Below, one piece after another: positions 1-8,990 of a stretch of 64,000 nucleotides of DNA; the stretch's first letter is position 1, and every line of letters begins with the position of its first letter. The position numbers and the translations under genes were made by a program. The notes beneath the pieces were generated by a model that saw only the letters and a list, made by a program, of their open reading frames with translations, did not search any database and was not told where the DNA came from. The stretch spans positions 1 through 64,000 of the forward strand of contig QNRL01000009.1 of NCBI GenBank assembly GCA_003315335.1, read 5' to 3'. This DNA comes from Pseudocitrobacter faecalis. GTDB lineage: Bacteria; Pseudomonadota; Gammaproteobacteria; Enterobacterales; Enterobacteriaceae.

Positions 1-83
1 GACGACGACGTTGATAGGCTGGGTGTGTAAGTGCAGCGATGCATTGAGCTAACCAGTACTAATGAACCGTGAGGCTTAACCTT
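1..83 (+). rRNA. rrl: 23S rRNA, 3' end (partial)
   Basis: The window opens inside the last helices of the large-subunit rRNA. The bases through position 83 match the end of enterobacterial 23S, including the closing GAGGCTTAACCTT. The remainder lies upstream of the window. It is followed by a 5S gene, as expected for the distal end of an rrn operon. The end is placed by recall of the E. coli 3' terminus. Confidence 0.95.
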
Positions 84-178
84 ACAACGCCGAAGATGTT
101 TTGGCGAAGAGACATCGATAAGTAAGCTTGATAACAGATTACATTAACCGGCAATAAGCGGGTTAATACAACAGAATT

Positions 179-298
179 TGTCTGGCGGCAGTAGCGCGGT
201 GGTCCCACCTGACCCCATGCCGAACTCAGAAGTGAAACGCCGTAGCGCCGATGGTAGTGTGGGGTCTCCCCATGCGAGAGTAGGGAACTGCCAGGCAT
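179..298 (+). rRNA. rrf: 5S rRNA (first copy)
   Basis: A 120-base gene nearly identical to E. coli 5S rRNA, beginning TGTCTGGCGG and ending CTGCCAGGCAT. The two ends pair to form helix I. It follows the 23S end after about 95 bases of spacer. The T at the third base, where E. coli has C, is shared with the second copy at 565-684. Confidence 0.97.
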
Positions 299-449
299 CA
301 AATTAAGAAGTATGGCACTGACCTTTGAGGCAGTTCGCTACTCGATAAGAGAGTAGGACAAAAGCGAAAGCTTTTGAACGTTGCGAAGCAACGGCCCGAA
401 GGGTGAATCACAAAGTGATTCATAAACTGCCAGGCATCAAATTTAGTGT
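299..449 (+). other. 5S-tRNA spacer with serial hairpins and a repeated 5S tail
   Basis: This spacer between the first 5S gene and tRNA-Thr contains a chain of short inverted repeats: AAAAGCGAAAGCTTTT near 359-374, CGTTGCGAAGCAACG near 378-392, and TGAATCACAAAGTGATTCA near 403-422. It ends with AAACTGCCAGGCATCAAATT (about 424-443), a near copy of the end of the 5S gene and its first downstream bases. The second tail suggests recombination between 5S copies or a decayed 5S remnant. The hairpins may act in processing of the precursor transcript; that is inference. Confidence 0.7.
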
Positions 450-525
450 GCTGATATGGCTCAGTTGGTAGAGCGCACCCTTGGTAAGGGTGAGGTCCCC
501 AGTTCGACTCTGGGTATCAGCACCA
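450..525 (+). tRNA. thrV: tRNA-Thr, anticodon GGT
   Basis: A 76-base tRNA with encoded CCA. The acceptor arm GCTGATA pairs with TATCAGC. The anticodon stem ACCCT/AGGGT encloses TTGGTAA with anticodon GGT, reading ACC and ACU threonine codons. The T arm contains TTCGACT. It sits between two 5S genes, the same arrangement as 5S-thrV-5S at the end of E. coli rrnD, which identifies this operon. Confidence 0.97.
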
Positions 526-564
526 GTTTTTTCGGTTAAAGTTCGGCAGATTTAGAAAAGAATT

Positions 565-684
565 TGTCTGGCGGCAGTAGCGCGGTGGTCCCACCTGACC
601 CCATGCCGAACTCAGAAGTGAAACGCCGTAGCGCCGATGGTAGTGTGGGGTCTCCCCATGCGAGAGTAGGGAACTGCCAGACAT
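565..684 (+). rRNA. rrf: 5S rRNA (second copy)
   Basis: A second 120-base 5S gene, nearly identical to the copy at 179-298; its tail reads CCAGACAT rather than CCAGGCAT. It corresponds to the extra 5S gene (rrfF) that closes rrnD in E. coli. A strong terminator follows 10 bases later. Confidence 0.97.
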
Positions 685-694
685 CAAATAAAGC

Positions 695-724
695 AAAAGG
701 CCATCCGAAAGGATGGCCTTTTTG
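695..724 (+). terminator. rrnD-type operon terminator
   Basis: A perfect 12-bp stem (AAAAGGCCATCC / GGATGGCCTTTT) with a GAAA tetraloop runs into a T tract. It lies directly after the second 5S gene and should end the rRNA operon. The A tract on the left side would also let it act on minus-strand transcripts arriving from yhdZ. Confidence 0.93.
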
Positions 725-752
725 CGTTCGTGGGTTGGTATAAAACTATTCA

Positions 753-780
753 GCCGGACAGAGGCTATGCCTTACCCGGC
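753..780. repeat. Single REP-like palindrome
   Basis: An imperfect inverted repeat with outer arms GCCGG/CCGGC and inner arms AGGC/GCCT, resembling one REP unit. It lies between the convergent rRNA terminator and yhdZ, a usual place for REP sequences. Only one unit is visible, so the class assignment is tentative. Confidence 0.5.
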
Positions 781-793
781 CAAAAAATATCAA

Positions 794-1552
794 CTAATGA
801 ATTACCTGCGATAAAAATGCCCGTGTGCGTTCCGATTTGGGATGTGCAAAAAACTCATCCGGCGCGGCCTGCTCAACAATCACTCCACGATCCATAAATA
901 TCACACGATCAGCGACGGTACGCGCGAACCCCATCTCATGCGTGACACACAGCATTGTCATACCCGACTGCGCCAGCCCAATCATCGTATCCAGCACCTC
1001 TTTAACCATCTCTGGATCGAGCGCCGATGTCGGTTCATCAAACAGCATAATCTTGGGCTTCATGCACAGAGAACGGGCAATCGCGACACGTTGCTGCTGC
1101 CCGCCGGAAATTTGCCCGGGAAACTTATGTGCATGCTCGGCAATTCTCACACGTTCAAGGTAATGCATCGCCAGCGCTTCTGCCTCTTTCTTTGGCATTT
1201 TATGCACCCAAATGGGGGCCAGCGTACAGTTTTGCAGAACGCTCAGATGTGGGAATAAATTAAAGTGCTGGAACACCATGCCTACTTCCTGGCGTACTTT
1301 CTCGATATTACGCAGATCGTCATTCAGCTCGATCCCATCGACAATAATTCGCCCCTGTTGATGTTCCTCCAGGTGGTTGATACAGCGAATGGTGGTGGAT
1401 TTCCCTGAACCCGAAGGCCCACACAAGACAATACGCTCACCCGGCCTCACTTTCAGGTTAATGTCTTTTAAAACATGAAATTGCCCGTACCATTTATTCA
1501 CACTTTCCAGCGTAATCATCGCGTCAGCGGGTTGCATTAAAATTTGGCTCAT
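794..1552 (-). CDS. yhdZ: Amino-acid ABC transporter ATP-binding protein
   Basis: The ATPase of a polar amino-acid importer (GlnQ/AapP family), 252 residues as in E. coli YhdZ. Walker A GPSGSGKS is at about 45-52, signature ISGGQQQ at 148-154, Walker B IMLFDEP at 168-174 and the H-loop histidine at 205. It is cytoplasmic and energises the YhdX/YhdY membrane pair. It is the last gene of yhdWXYZ, 7 bases after yhdY, so it is probably expressed from the promoter upstream of yhdW. The substrate is unproven; family members carry glutamate, glutamine and other L-amino acids. Confidence 0.95.
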   Translation of the reverse strand: MSQILMQPADAMITLESVNKWYGQFHVLKDINLKVRPGERIVLCGPSGSGKSTTIRCINHLEEHQQGRIIVDGIELNDDLRNIEKVRQEVGMVFQHFNLFPHLSVLQNCTLAPIWVHKMPKKEAEALAMHYLERVRIAEHAHKFPGQISGGQQQRVAIARSLCMKPKIMLFDEPTSALDPEMVKEVLDTMIGLAQSGMTMLCVTHEMGFARTVADRVIFMDRGVIVEQAAPDEFFAHPKSERTRAFLSQVIH

Positions 1553-1559
1553 AGTTACC

Positions 1560-2666
1560 TCAGTGCGGTGTACGCCCGGTGTGGAAGCGCTTTTCCAGAT
1601 ACTGGCTGTAGCGCGACATGCTAAAACAGAAGATCCAGTAGATCAGCGCAGCGAAGACATATCCTTCCGTCGACATCCCCAGCCAGGCAGGATCGACGGT
1701 CGCTTGTTGCACGCTGCTGAAGAGATCAAACAGACCGATGATGATCACCAGACTGGTATCCTTGAACAGCGCAATAATGGTGTTTACCAGACCTGGAATC
1801 ACCAGTTTCAGCGCCTGTGGAAGAATCACCAGTCCCTGCATCCTCCAGTAGCCCAGCGCCAGCGACTCCGCTGCTTCATATTGCCCCTTTGGCAGCGCCT
1901 GAAGCCCGCCGCGCACCACTTCCGCGACGTAGGCTGACTGGAACAGGATCACACCGACCAACGCGCGAATCAGCTTATCAATACTGGTGCCTTCCGCCAT
2001 AAACAGCGGCAGCATGACAGAAGACATAAACAGCACCGTAATGAGCGGTACACCGCGCCAGAACTCGATAAAAATGACCGACAGAATTCGCACCACTGGC
2101 ATGGTTGAACGTCGTCCTAACGCGAGCAGGATCCCAAGTGGTAGTGCCCCCGCGATACCAACAGCGGCGATAATCAGCGTCAGCGTCAACCCGCCCCACT
2201 GGCGCGTCTCGACGCGATCCAGCCCGAAAATCCCGCCATATAGCAGGCCCCAAACAATTACCGGGTAGATAACCGCCCAGCCAGCTATGTAGCGTCCGCG
2301 CTGTGGCAGGCTGCGCCAGAACATCATCGCAATGGAGAACAGGCCAATCAGCAGCGCCAGATTAATTCGCCAGCGCTGATCGTGTGGGTAGAGGCCATAC
2401 ATAAACTGGCCAAAACGTTGGTGGATAAAGACCCAGCACGCTCCGGCTTTCGTACAATCAGCGCGCGTCGTGCCAACCCAGTTGGCCTGCAAAAATGCCC
2501 AGTTCAGCAGCGGCGGAATTAACTGCCACATCAACCACAGGCAGAACAAGGTGAGCAGGCTATTCAGCCAGCTGGAAAACAGGTTTTTGCGCATCCAGAC
2601 AAGCGGTCGCCAGGACGAAGCTGGCGTGGGCGGGATCGGATGCGATAACAGTGCTTTTGTCATCAT
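1560..2666 (-). CDS. yhdY: Amino-acid ABC transporter permease (YhdY)
   Basis: A 368-residue inner-membrane permease of the HisMQ/AapM type. Several hydrophobic segments are visible, with the conserved cytoplasmic EAA loop ([16 protein letters not shown]) about 90 residues from the C terminus. It should pair with YhdX to form the translocation channel. It starts 6 bases after the yhdX stop, consistent with tight coupling. Length and sequence match E. coli YhdY closely. Confidence 0.95.
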   Translation of the reverse strand: MMTKALLSHPIPPTPASSWRPLVWMRKNLFSSWLNSLLTLFCLWLMWQLIPPLLNWAFLQANWVGTTRADCTKAGACWVFIHQRFGQFMYGLYPHDQRWRINLALLIGLFSIAMMFWRSLPQRGRYIAGWAVIYPVIVWGLLYGGIFGLDRVETRQWGGLTLTLIIAAVGIAGALPLGILLALGRRSTMPVVRILSVIFIEFWRGVPLITVLFMSSVMLPLFMAEGTSIDKLIRALVGVILFQSAYVAEVVRGGLQALPKGQYEAAESLALGYWRMQGLVILPQALKLVIPGLVNTIIALFKDTSLVIIIGLFDLFSSVQQATVDPAWLGMSTEGYVFAALIYWIFCFSMSRYSQYLEKRFHTGRTPH

Positions 2667-2672
2667 GTCTCC

Positions 2673-3854
2673 TTAACGCTCGACCAGGGCGATGCGGCGG
2701 TTATAGAGGTTCATCAGCAGGGAAATCGTCAGGCTGATAATCAGGTAAACCGACATGGTTATGGCGATAGTTTCAATCGCTTGTCCGGTCTGGTTGAGTA
2801 CCGTTCCGGCAAACAGTGACACCATATCGGGATAACCAATCGCTGCCGCTAAAGAGGAGTTCTTCACAATATTCAGATACTGACTGGTAAGCGGTGGAAT
2901 GATGACCCGAAGCGCCTGAGGAATGATCACCTGGCGCAGCGTGACAGGATTTGGCAGCCCCAGGGAACGCGCCGCTTCATGCTGGCCATATGGCACCGCC
3001 TGAATACCTGCACGAATAATTTCCGCGATAAATGCCGACGTATAAACGGAGAGCGCCAGGGTGAGCGCTGCCAGTTCAGGGATAAGCGCCATGCCGCCGC
3101 GGAAGTTAAACCCCCGCAGTTCCGGCACATCCCAGTGCAATGCCGCGCCAAAGAGCCCGTGAGCCAGAAGTGGTAAGCCGACAATGAGTGCCAGTGCCGC
3201 AGGCCATGTACGACGAAGTTGCCCCGTTTTTATCTGACGTAGTGTGTTATAGCGATAAAGCCCGATCGAGACGGCGATGGCGATAATAATGGCCGCCAGA
3301 AACGCCAGCAGCCCTTCACCTAACTGCGGAGCAGGAATATAGAGCCCACGATTGCTGAGAAACAGCAGGTCAAAGGCACCAACCGCCTGACGTGGGCCTG
3401 GCAGATTACGCAGTACGGCGAAGTACCAGAAGAAGATTTGCAGCAGCGGAGGAATATTACGGAACGTCTCAATGTAAATCGTTGAGAGTTTGCGCAGCAA
3501 CCAGTTATCTGACAAGCGTGCCAGCCCAAGGAAAAAGCCGAGAATCGAAGCGAAAACAATACAGAGGGCCGAAACCAACAGCGTATTCAGCAGCCCGACC
3601 AGAAACACCCGGCCATAAGTATCACCCTGTTGATAATCAATCAGGTGCTGGACGATACCGAACCCGGCGCTGCGATCGAGAAAAGCGAAGCCTGAGGTGA
3701 TACCTCGGTTATTCAGATTGGTAATCGTGTTGTGTATCAAATAGATGGCAATAGCAACAAGCGTCACTACAGCGATAATTTGAAACAGCCAGGCACGAAC
3801 CGTGGGATTAGAAAAGGAGAGAGCTCCCTTTACGGTTGGGTGACGATGGCGCAT
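2673..3854 (-). CDS. yhdX: Amino-acid ABC transporter permease (YhdX)
   Basis: A 393-residue permease, longer than typical members because of an N-terminal extension and an inserted periplasmic/membrane region, as in AapQ-type proteins. The EAA loop reads GQHEAARSLGLPNPVTLRQV, in the C-terminal third. It forms the second half of the membrane channel with YhdY. It lies 64 bases downstream of yhdW and just upstream of yhdY in the same operon. Confidence 0.95.
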   Translation of the reverse strand: MRHRHPTVKGALSFSNPTVRAWLFQIIAVVTLVAIAIYLIHNTITNLNNRGITSGFAFLDRSAGFGIVQHLIDYQQGDTYGRVFLVGLLNTLLVSALCIVFASILGFFLGLARLSDNWLLRKLSTIYIETFRNIPPLLQIFFWYFAVLRNLPGPRQAVGAFDLLFLSNRGLYIPAPQLGEGLLAFLAAIIIAIAVSIGLYRYNTLRQIKTGQLRRTWPAALALIVGLPLLAHGLFGAALHWDVPELRGFNFRGGMALIPELAALTLALSVYTSAFIAEIIRAGIQAVPYGQHEAARSLGLPNPVTLRQVIIPQALRVIIPPLTSQYLNIVKNSSLAAAIGYPDMVSLFAGTVLNQTGQAIETIAITMSVYLIISLTISLLMNLYNRRIALVER

Positions 3855-3918
3855 AAAAAAACCTCAGAACCAGAACGAAAATGTGGGCGCCGCAGTGCAG
3901 CGCCCGTTACTGCCGTGC

Positions 3919-4944
3919 TTAGCGTACTGGCGGAGCGTATTGGATCCCGCCATTGTTCCAGAGGTTGTTTTGCCCGCGCTTGATCTTCAGCGGGCTTTCC
4001 GATCCCACATTGCGCTCGAAGATCTCGCCGTAGTTGCCGACCTGCTTCACAATGTTGTAAGCCCATTTGTTATCGAGCTTAAGATCCTTACCGTAATCAC
4101 CTTCTTTGCCTAACAGGTGAGCCATATCTGGCGTGGCTGGGTTGGCGGCTTTCTCGTCGACGTTTTTCGAGTTGATGCCCATCTCTTCGGCGTTCAGCAT
4201 GGCGAAAAGCGTCCAGCGAACGACGGAGAACCATTCATCATCGCCACGTCGCACCACCGGCCCGAGCGGCTCTTTGGAGATAACTTCAGGCAGTACAATC
4301 CACTCCGCCGGGTTGCCAAGTTTGATGCGCAGGGCATACAGCTGTGACTGGTCAGAGGCCAGCGTATCGCAGCGTCCTGACTCCAGTGCTTTAGCCGATT
4401 CGTCAGAGCGGTCGAAAGTTACCGGCGTGTACTTCATGTTATTGGCTTTGAAGTAGTCCGCTACGTTCAGTTCTGTATCTGTGCCCGCCTGAATACAAAC
4501 CGTTGCACCATCCAGTTCTTTCGCGCTTTTTAGATCGGCTTTGTTATGGGTCAGGAAGCCGATACCATCGTAATAGGTCACGCCAGTGAACGACATCCCC
4601 ATGCCGGTATCGCGCGAAGAGGTCCAGGTGGTATTACGGGAGAGCAGGTCTACCTCACCCGATTGCAGCGCAGTGAAGCGCTCTTTGGCGGTGAGCGGGG
4701 TATATTTTACTTTGCTGGCATCGCCAAAGACGGCAGCGGCGACCCCGCGACAGACATCGACGTCAATCCCGCTAAATTTGCCATCGGCATCGGCGTATGA
4801 GAAACCGGGCAGGCCGTCACTGATCCCACACTGGACGAACCCTTTTTTCTTCACGGCATCAAATGTGGTACCTGCATGTGCCTGATTCACAACCGCAAAC
4901 AGCGCGCCGGCAGCGGCGAGGCTGACTATCATTATCTTTTTCAT
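3919..4944 (-). CDS. yhdW: Periplasmic amino-acid-binding protein (YhdW)
   Basis: A 341-residue solute-binding protein, first gene of the transporter operon. A Sec signal peptide occupies about residues 1-24 (MKKIMIVSLAAAGALF, probable cleavage after AHA). The mature part follows the SBP_bac_3 pattern: FVQCGISDGLPGFSYADADGK near the start, then GIDVDVCRGVAAAVFG. It delivers substrate to YhdXYZ. The reading frame is intact; I recall the K-12 copy being annotated as a pseudogene, so this may be a functional version of a gene lost there. Ligand unknown, probably a polar L-amino acid. Confidence 0.93.
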   Translation of the reverse strand: MKKIMIVSLAAAGALFAVVNQAHAGTTFDAVKKKGFVQCGISDGLPGFSYADADGKFSGIDVDVCRGVAAAVFGDASKVKYTPLTAKERFTALQSGEVDLLSRNTTWTSSRDTGMGMSFTGVTYYDGIGFLTHNKADLKSAKELDGATVCIQAGTDTELNVADYFKANNMKYTPVTFDRSDESAKALESGRCDTLASDQSQLYALRIKLGNPAEWIVLPEVISKEPLGPVVRRGDDEWFSVVRWTLFAMLNAEEMGINSKNVDEKAANPATPDMAHLLGKEGDYGKDLKLDNKWAYNIVKQVGNYGEIFERNVGSESPLKIKRGQNNLWNNGGIQYAPPVR

Positions 4945-5389
4945 AATGCATCCTGTGTGGCGGAAAATTATCTTTATAAGTGACGTTTGGGAAACGCCTG
5001 AACCTGTCTTTCGTAGAGGCTCTACGTTTTACTAAGCAAAGGTAGTGCCAGGTTTGCGCGAGGTAATTAAGCGCAATATGTCTGAGTGTAGACAGGAAAA
5101 AATAAAATCAGCGCCCTGAAATAGTGCGAAATTACAACGTAAGCCACATTTTGGCGCAAAATATTTTCTTTTTAATGGCAACAGTTCGCTAACAGTTTTG
5201 CCCGTGAATATAAGCAAACTGTAGGATGAAATGAAGTTGTGAAAAGCAACACGAATAATTGCAACGCGGCAATATTTAAGAAAGCAGGATGTGATTAAGT
5301 TCTATATGTATTTATTTATATAACGTTGGAAGCGTAAAAAATTGCACCACCGAAAGGCAAACGCGCGGCAGGGCCGCGCGCGGAGAGTA
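4945..5389. other. Regulatory region between yhdW and yhdV
   Basis: This 445-base gap holds no convincing gene. It contains the sigma-54 promoter match at 5035-5050, an inverted repeat TTGCGC-N11-GCGCAA at 5054-5076 and an AT-rich tract to about 5340. At 5362-5380 an 8-bp GC-rich hairpin (CGCGCGGC/GCCGCGCG) follows yhdV and could end its transcript, although the T tract expected after it on the minus strand is poor. Clear NtrC enhancer sites could not be assigned by eye. Confidence 0.6.
5035..5050 (-). promoter_or_regulatory. Sigma-54 (RpoN) promoter of yhdWXYZ
   Basis: Read on the minus strand, the sequence is TGGCAC-N5-TTGCT, a full match to the -24/-12 consensus (TGGCAC-N5-TTGCW). It lies 91-106 bases upstream of the yhdW start and points towards it. 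The operon is known in E. coli as one induced under nitrogen limitation through the Ntr system, which fits. The site predicts a leader of roughly 80 bases. An activator-binding site upstream is required and was not securely found. Confidence 0.85.
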
Positions 5390-5611
5390 TTATTTGGAAA
5401 GGGCGATGATCCCCATCGTCAGGCCCGCTACGGCGGCAGTCCCTACAGCGACGGCGCCCGCAGTCTCCCAGTTATCCTGAGTGGTGCCTTTCATACAGGT
5501 ATTGGTATGAACCAGACGTCCCTGATCATCATAGACCGGTACGCAGGGAGAATCGTGAGCACAACCTGCCAGCAGTGCGGTAAGCAGTGCGACAGAAATT
5601 AATCTTTTCAT
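5390..5611 (-). CDS. yhdV: Small outer-membrane-type lipoprotein YhdV
   Basis: A 73-residue lipoprotein. The N terminus MKRLISVALLTALLAGC is a signal peptide with lipobox LLAGC, so Cys17 should be lipidated. After it comes a short polar segment with two further cysteines (PCVPVYDDQGRLVHTNTC) and a glycine/alanine-rich hydrophobic tail. Length and sequence match E. coli YhdV, whose role is unknown. It is minus-strand, lies downstream of acrF and has its own 251-base upstream region. Function not assigned. Confidence 0.85.
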   Translation of the reverse strand: MKRLISVALLTALLAGCAHDSPCVPVYDDQGRLVHTNTCMKGTTQDNWETAGAVAVGTAAVAGLTMGIIALSK

Positions 5612-5828
5612 GGTGTTACCTCAATAATCACGCCTTCGTTTAATAAGCTAAGTCTCTTATTAACGAGCTCGGGCCTATTTTATCACTGGCGATAAAAAGA
5701 CCGTCGTGCGGAATAATGTCAATTCATGTGAATTGTAAAAATAATGAAGAAAAGAGAGTTTTATAGATTAGGTTTAAGAAAGAACGAATCACTATCTTAT
5801 TCATTTTTATAGCCATCAAACTGCATAA

Positions 5829-5851
5829 AAAAGGCGCCCGAAGACGCCTTT
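5829..5851 (-). terminator. Terminator of acrEF
   Basis: A stem AAAGGCG/CGCCTTT with an 8-base loop, flanked on the left by an A tract that reads as a T tract on the minus strand. It lies 12 bases past the acrF stop and is oriented to end acrEF transcription. Confidence 0.85.
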
Positions 5852-5862
5852 ATGTTTCAGCC

Positions 5863-8800
5863 TTATTCGCTTTTGCCTTTGAAGCGACGACGAATGACCA
5901 CAAAGAAGACGGGTACGAAGAAAATGGCTAACAATGTCGCGGAAACCATTCCGCCCATAACGCCAATACCCACCGCAATTTGTGCGCCACTCCCGGCACC
6001 GTTGCTGATAGCCAGCGGTAATACACCGAGGATAAAAGCAAGCGATGTCATCAGGATAGGGCGCAAACGCATTCGCACCGACATCAACGTTGCTTCGATG
6101 ATGCCTTTGCCCTCTTTCTCCATCAGATCTTTGGCAAACTCTACGATCAGAATGGCGTTCTTAGCCGAAAGCCCGATGGTGGTGAGCAGGCCAACCATAA
6201 AGTAGACGTCATTTTTCTGACCAAAGAGCGTGGCGGCTAACAGCACGCCGACGATCCCCAGCGGTACGACCAGCATCACGGAGAACGGAATCGACCAACT
6301 CTCATAAAGCGCAGCCAGACAGAGGAAGACGATGACGAAGGAAACCCCGATAAGGGCTGGAGCCTGGTTACCTGACAGTCGCTCCTGATAGGACATTCCC
6401 GTCCAGTCGTAGCCAATGCCGGCAGGCAGCGTCGAGGCCAGATGTTCCATCATAGCCATCGCTTCACCGGTACTTTTACCCGCAGCCGACTCGCCCAGAA
6501 TTTCCATCGAAGGCAGCCCGTTATAACGCTCCAGACGTGGGGAGCCGTGAGACCAACGCGCGGTGCTAAAGGTGGAGAACGGCACCATTTCGCCATTGGC
6601 GCTGCGTACGTACAGACTATTGATATCTTCCGGCAGCATGCGGTACTTCGCGTCGGCCTGCACGTAAACTTTTTTCACGCGACCACGGTCGATAAAATCG
6701 TTAACGTAAGCGCCGCCCAGCGAGGCTGAAATGGTCTCGTTGATGTCCGAAAGCGGCACGCCCAGTGCCTGCGCCTTCTCCTGATCGACATCCAGTTTAA
6801 ACTGCACCGTATCTTCAAGGCCGTTAGGTCGTACGCCTTCCAGTATATCCGGGTGCTGCATGGCTTTACCCAGCAGCTCATTACGCGCGGCGGTCAATGC
6901 CTGATGGCCCAGCCCGCCCTGGTCGATAAGTTCGAAGTCGAAACCGGTCGCGGTGCCCAGTTCGAGAATCGGTGGCATATTAAAACCGCGTACAAAGCCA
7001 TCCGTAATCTGTGCAAATGCCGCATTAGCACGATTCAAAATAGCGGTAACCTTCGACTCTTTTCCTTCGCGCTGCTCCCACGGTTTCAGGCTGACAAACG
7101 CCATGCCGGCGTTCTGAGCCTGGCCACTAAAGCTAAAGCCGTTAACGGTAAAAACACTTTCCACATCGGCTTTTTCGTTGTTCAGGTAATAATGCGTAAC
7201 CTGATCGAGCACCTTCTGCGTGCGTTCCTGCGTCGCCCCGGCAGGAAGCTGAACGATGGTCATGAAGACACCCTGGTCTTCGTCTGGCAGGAAAGAGGAG
7301 GGGAGGCGCAACGCCAGCATCACCATTCCTGCCACAATCAGAACAAAGATCAGCAGATAACGGCCCGTTGAACCCAGTATCCGACTCACACTGTCGGTGT
7401 AATGCCCCACACTCTGCTCGAACAGATTGTTAAACCAACCAAAGAACCCGCCCTTATGCTCATGTTGCTCTGGTGACATGGGTTTCAAAATAGTGGCGCA
7501 CAGCGCCGGGGTGAGGATCAATGCGACCAGTACCGAGAGGGCCATCGCCGATACGATGGTGATGGAAAACTGGCGATAAATCGCCCCGGTCGACCCACCA
7601 AAGAAGGCCATAGGAATAAATACCGCCGACAGCACCATGGCAATCCCGACCAGTGCCCCCTGAATTTGCGACATCGATTTTTCTGTCGCTTCTTTTGGTG
7701 GCAGATGCTCTTCAGCCATCACGCGCTCAACGTTCTCCACCACCACGATGGCATCATCGACCAGCAGGCCGATGGCGAGCACCATCCCGAACATCGTGAG
7801 GGTGTTAATGGAGTAGCCAAAAGCCGACAGAATAGCGAACGTCCCCAGTAGCACGACCGGCACGGCGATCGTCGGGATAAGTGTCGCGCGGATGTTCTGT
7901 AAAAACAGATACATTACAAGGAAAACCAGCACGATCGCTTCGAACAGGGTTTTCACCACCTCGTTGATAGAGATTTTCACAAACGGCGTCGTGTCGTACG
8001 GATACACCACTTTCATTCCTTGCGGGAAGAAAGGTTGTAGCTCTGCCAGCTTCTCTTTAATCGCTTTTGCGGTATCGAGGGCATTGGCGCCGGTCGCCAG
8101 TTTGATGCCCAGGCCCGAGGCTGGGTTGCCGTTAATTCGCGCCACCACGTTATAGTTCTCACCGCCAAGCTCGATACGCGCGACATCTTTCAGATGCACC
8201 ACGGAGCCGTCAGTGTTAACACGCAGCGTAACATTACCGAACGCAACCGGATCTTTCAGGCGCGTTTGCGCAATGATGGAGGCGTTAAGCTGTTGCCCCG
8301 GCAGCGCAGGCGTTCCGCCAAGCTGACCTGCGGCAATCTGGTCATTCTGTACTTTCAGTTGATTAATGACATCAACCGGGGTGAGGCGATATTTGTTCAG
8401 CAGGTTAGCGTCCAGCCAGATTCGCATTGCGTATTGCGCACCGAACAGCTGCACGTCGCCCACGCCGTTAAGGCGGCTGATGGAGTCTTTAATGTTAGAC
8501 GCCACGTAGTCAGAAATATCATCCTGGGTGGTGGACGGGTTATCGGAGACAAAGCCGGCCACCATGAGGAAGCTGCTGCTCGATTTCTCGACGCTGATCC
8601 CCTGTTGCTGTACTTCCTGGGGCAGTAGCGGCGTGGCAAGCTGAAGCTTGTTCTGCACCTGTACCTGCGCGATATCCGGATCGGTGCCCGACTGGAAGGT
8701 CAGGGTAATTGTCACGCTTCCTGCAGAGTCGCTGGTGGAGGACATGTACATCAGGTTATCGATACCGTTCATGTTCTGCTCGATAACCTGTGTGACGGTG

Positions 8801-8976
8801 TCCTGCACCGTTTGTGCATCGGCCCCCGGATAATTCGCGGAAACAGAGACTGCCGGTGGCGCGATGGTGGGATATTGTGCAACCGGCAGTTGCATAATCG
8901 CCAGCACGCCAGCCATCATCAAAATGATAGCCAGCACCCAGGCGAAAATCGGACGCTTGATAAAAAAGTTAGCCAT
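5863..8976 (-). CDS. acrF: RND multidrug efflux pump, inner-membrane subunit AcrF
   Basis: A 1037-residue HAE1-family RND antiporter exporting drugs, dyes and bile salts with AcrE and TolC. The N terminus [18 protein letters not shown] is the typical first transmembrane helix. The proton-relay pair Asp407-Asp408 is present in [17 protein letters not shown]. Two large periplasmic porter regions separate the membrane blocks, and the C-terminal tail is basic. AcrB is the closest paralogue; location next to acrE and acrS identifies AcrF. It starts 14 bases after acrE and should be co-transcribed. In E. coli acrEF is normally weakly expressed and silenced by H-NS. Confidence 0.95.
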   Translation of the reverse strand: MANFFIKRPIFAWVLAIILMMAGVLAIMQLPVAQYPTIAPPAVSVSANYPGADAQTVQDTVTQVIEQNMNGIDNLMYMSSTSDSAGSVTITLTFQSGTDPDIAQVQVQNKLQLATPLLPQEVQQQGISVEKSSSSFLMVAGFVSDNPSTTQDDISDYVASNIKDSISRLNGVGDVQLFGAQYAMRIWLDANLLNKYRLTPVDVINQLKVQNDQIAAGQLGGTPALPGQQLNASIIAQTRLKDPVAFGNVTLRVNTDGSVVHLKDVARIELGGENYNVVARINGNPASGLGIKLATGANALDTAKAIKEKLAELQPFFPQGMKVVYPYDTTPFVKISINEVVKTLFEAIVLVFLVMYLFLQNIRATLIPTIAVPVVLLGTFAILSAFGYSINTLTMFGMVLAIGLLVDDAIVVVENVERVMAEEHLPPKEATEKSMSQIQGALVGIAMVLSAVFIPMAFFGGSTGAIYRQFSITIVSAMALSVLVALILTPALCATILKPMSPEQHEHKGGFFGWFNNLFEQSVGHYTDSVSRILGSTGRYLLIFVLIVAGMVMLALRLPSSFLPDEDQGVFMTIVQLPAGATQERTQKVLDQVTHYYLNNEKADVESVFTVNGFSFSGQAQNAGMAFVSLKPWEQREGKESKVTAILNRANAAFAQITDGFVRGFNMPPILELGTATGFDFELIDQGGLGHQALTAARNELLGKAMQHPDILEGVRPNGLEDTVQFKLDVDQEKAQALGVPLSDINETISASLGGAYVNDFIDRGRVKKVYVQADAKYRMLPEDINSLYVRSANGEMVPFSTFSTARWSHGSPRLERYNGLPSMEILGESAAGKSTGEAMAMMEHLASTLPAGIGYDWTGMSYQERLSGNQAPALIGVSFVIVFLCLAALYESWSIPFSVMLVVPLGIVGVLLAATLFGQKNDVYFMVGLLTTIGLSAKNAILIVEFAKDLMEKEGKGIIEATLMSVRMRLRPILMTSLAFILGVLPLAISNGAGSGAQIAVGIGVMGGMVSATLLAIFFVPVFFVVIRRRFKGKSE

Positions 8977-8990
8977 TTCGTAGGGATACC

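Noticed and set aside
59-301. An 80-codon frame across the 23S end and first 5S gene.
   Set aside because: The bases belong to structural RNA genes, so the frame has no coding meaning.
5100-5345. NtrC enhancer sites upstream of the yhdW sigma-54 promoter.
   Set aside because: Half-site-like strings such as GCGCC and AGTGCG occur, but none has the spacing and symmetry of the TGCACC-type palindrome.
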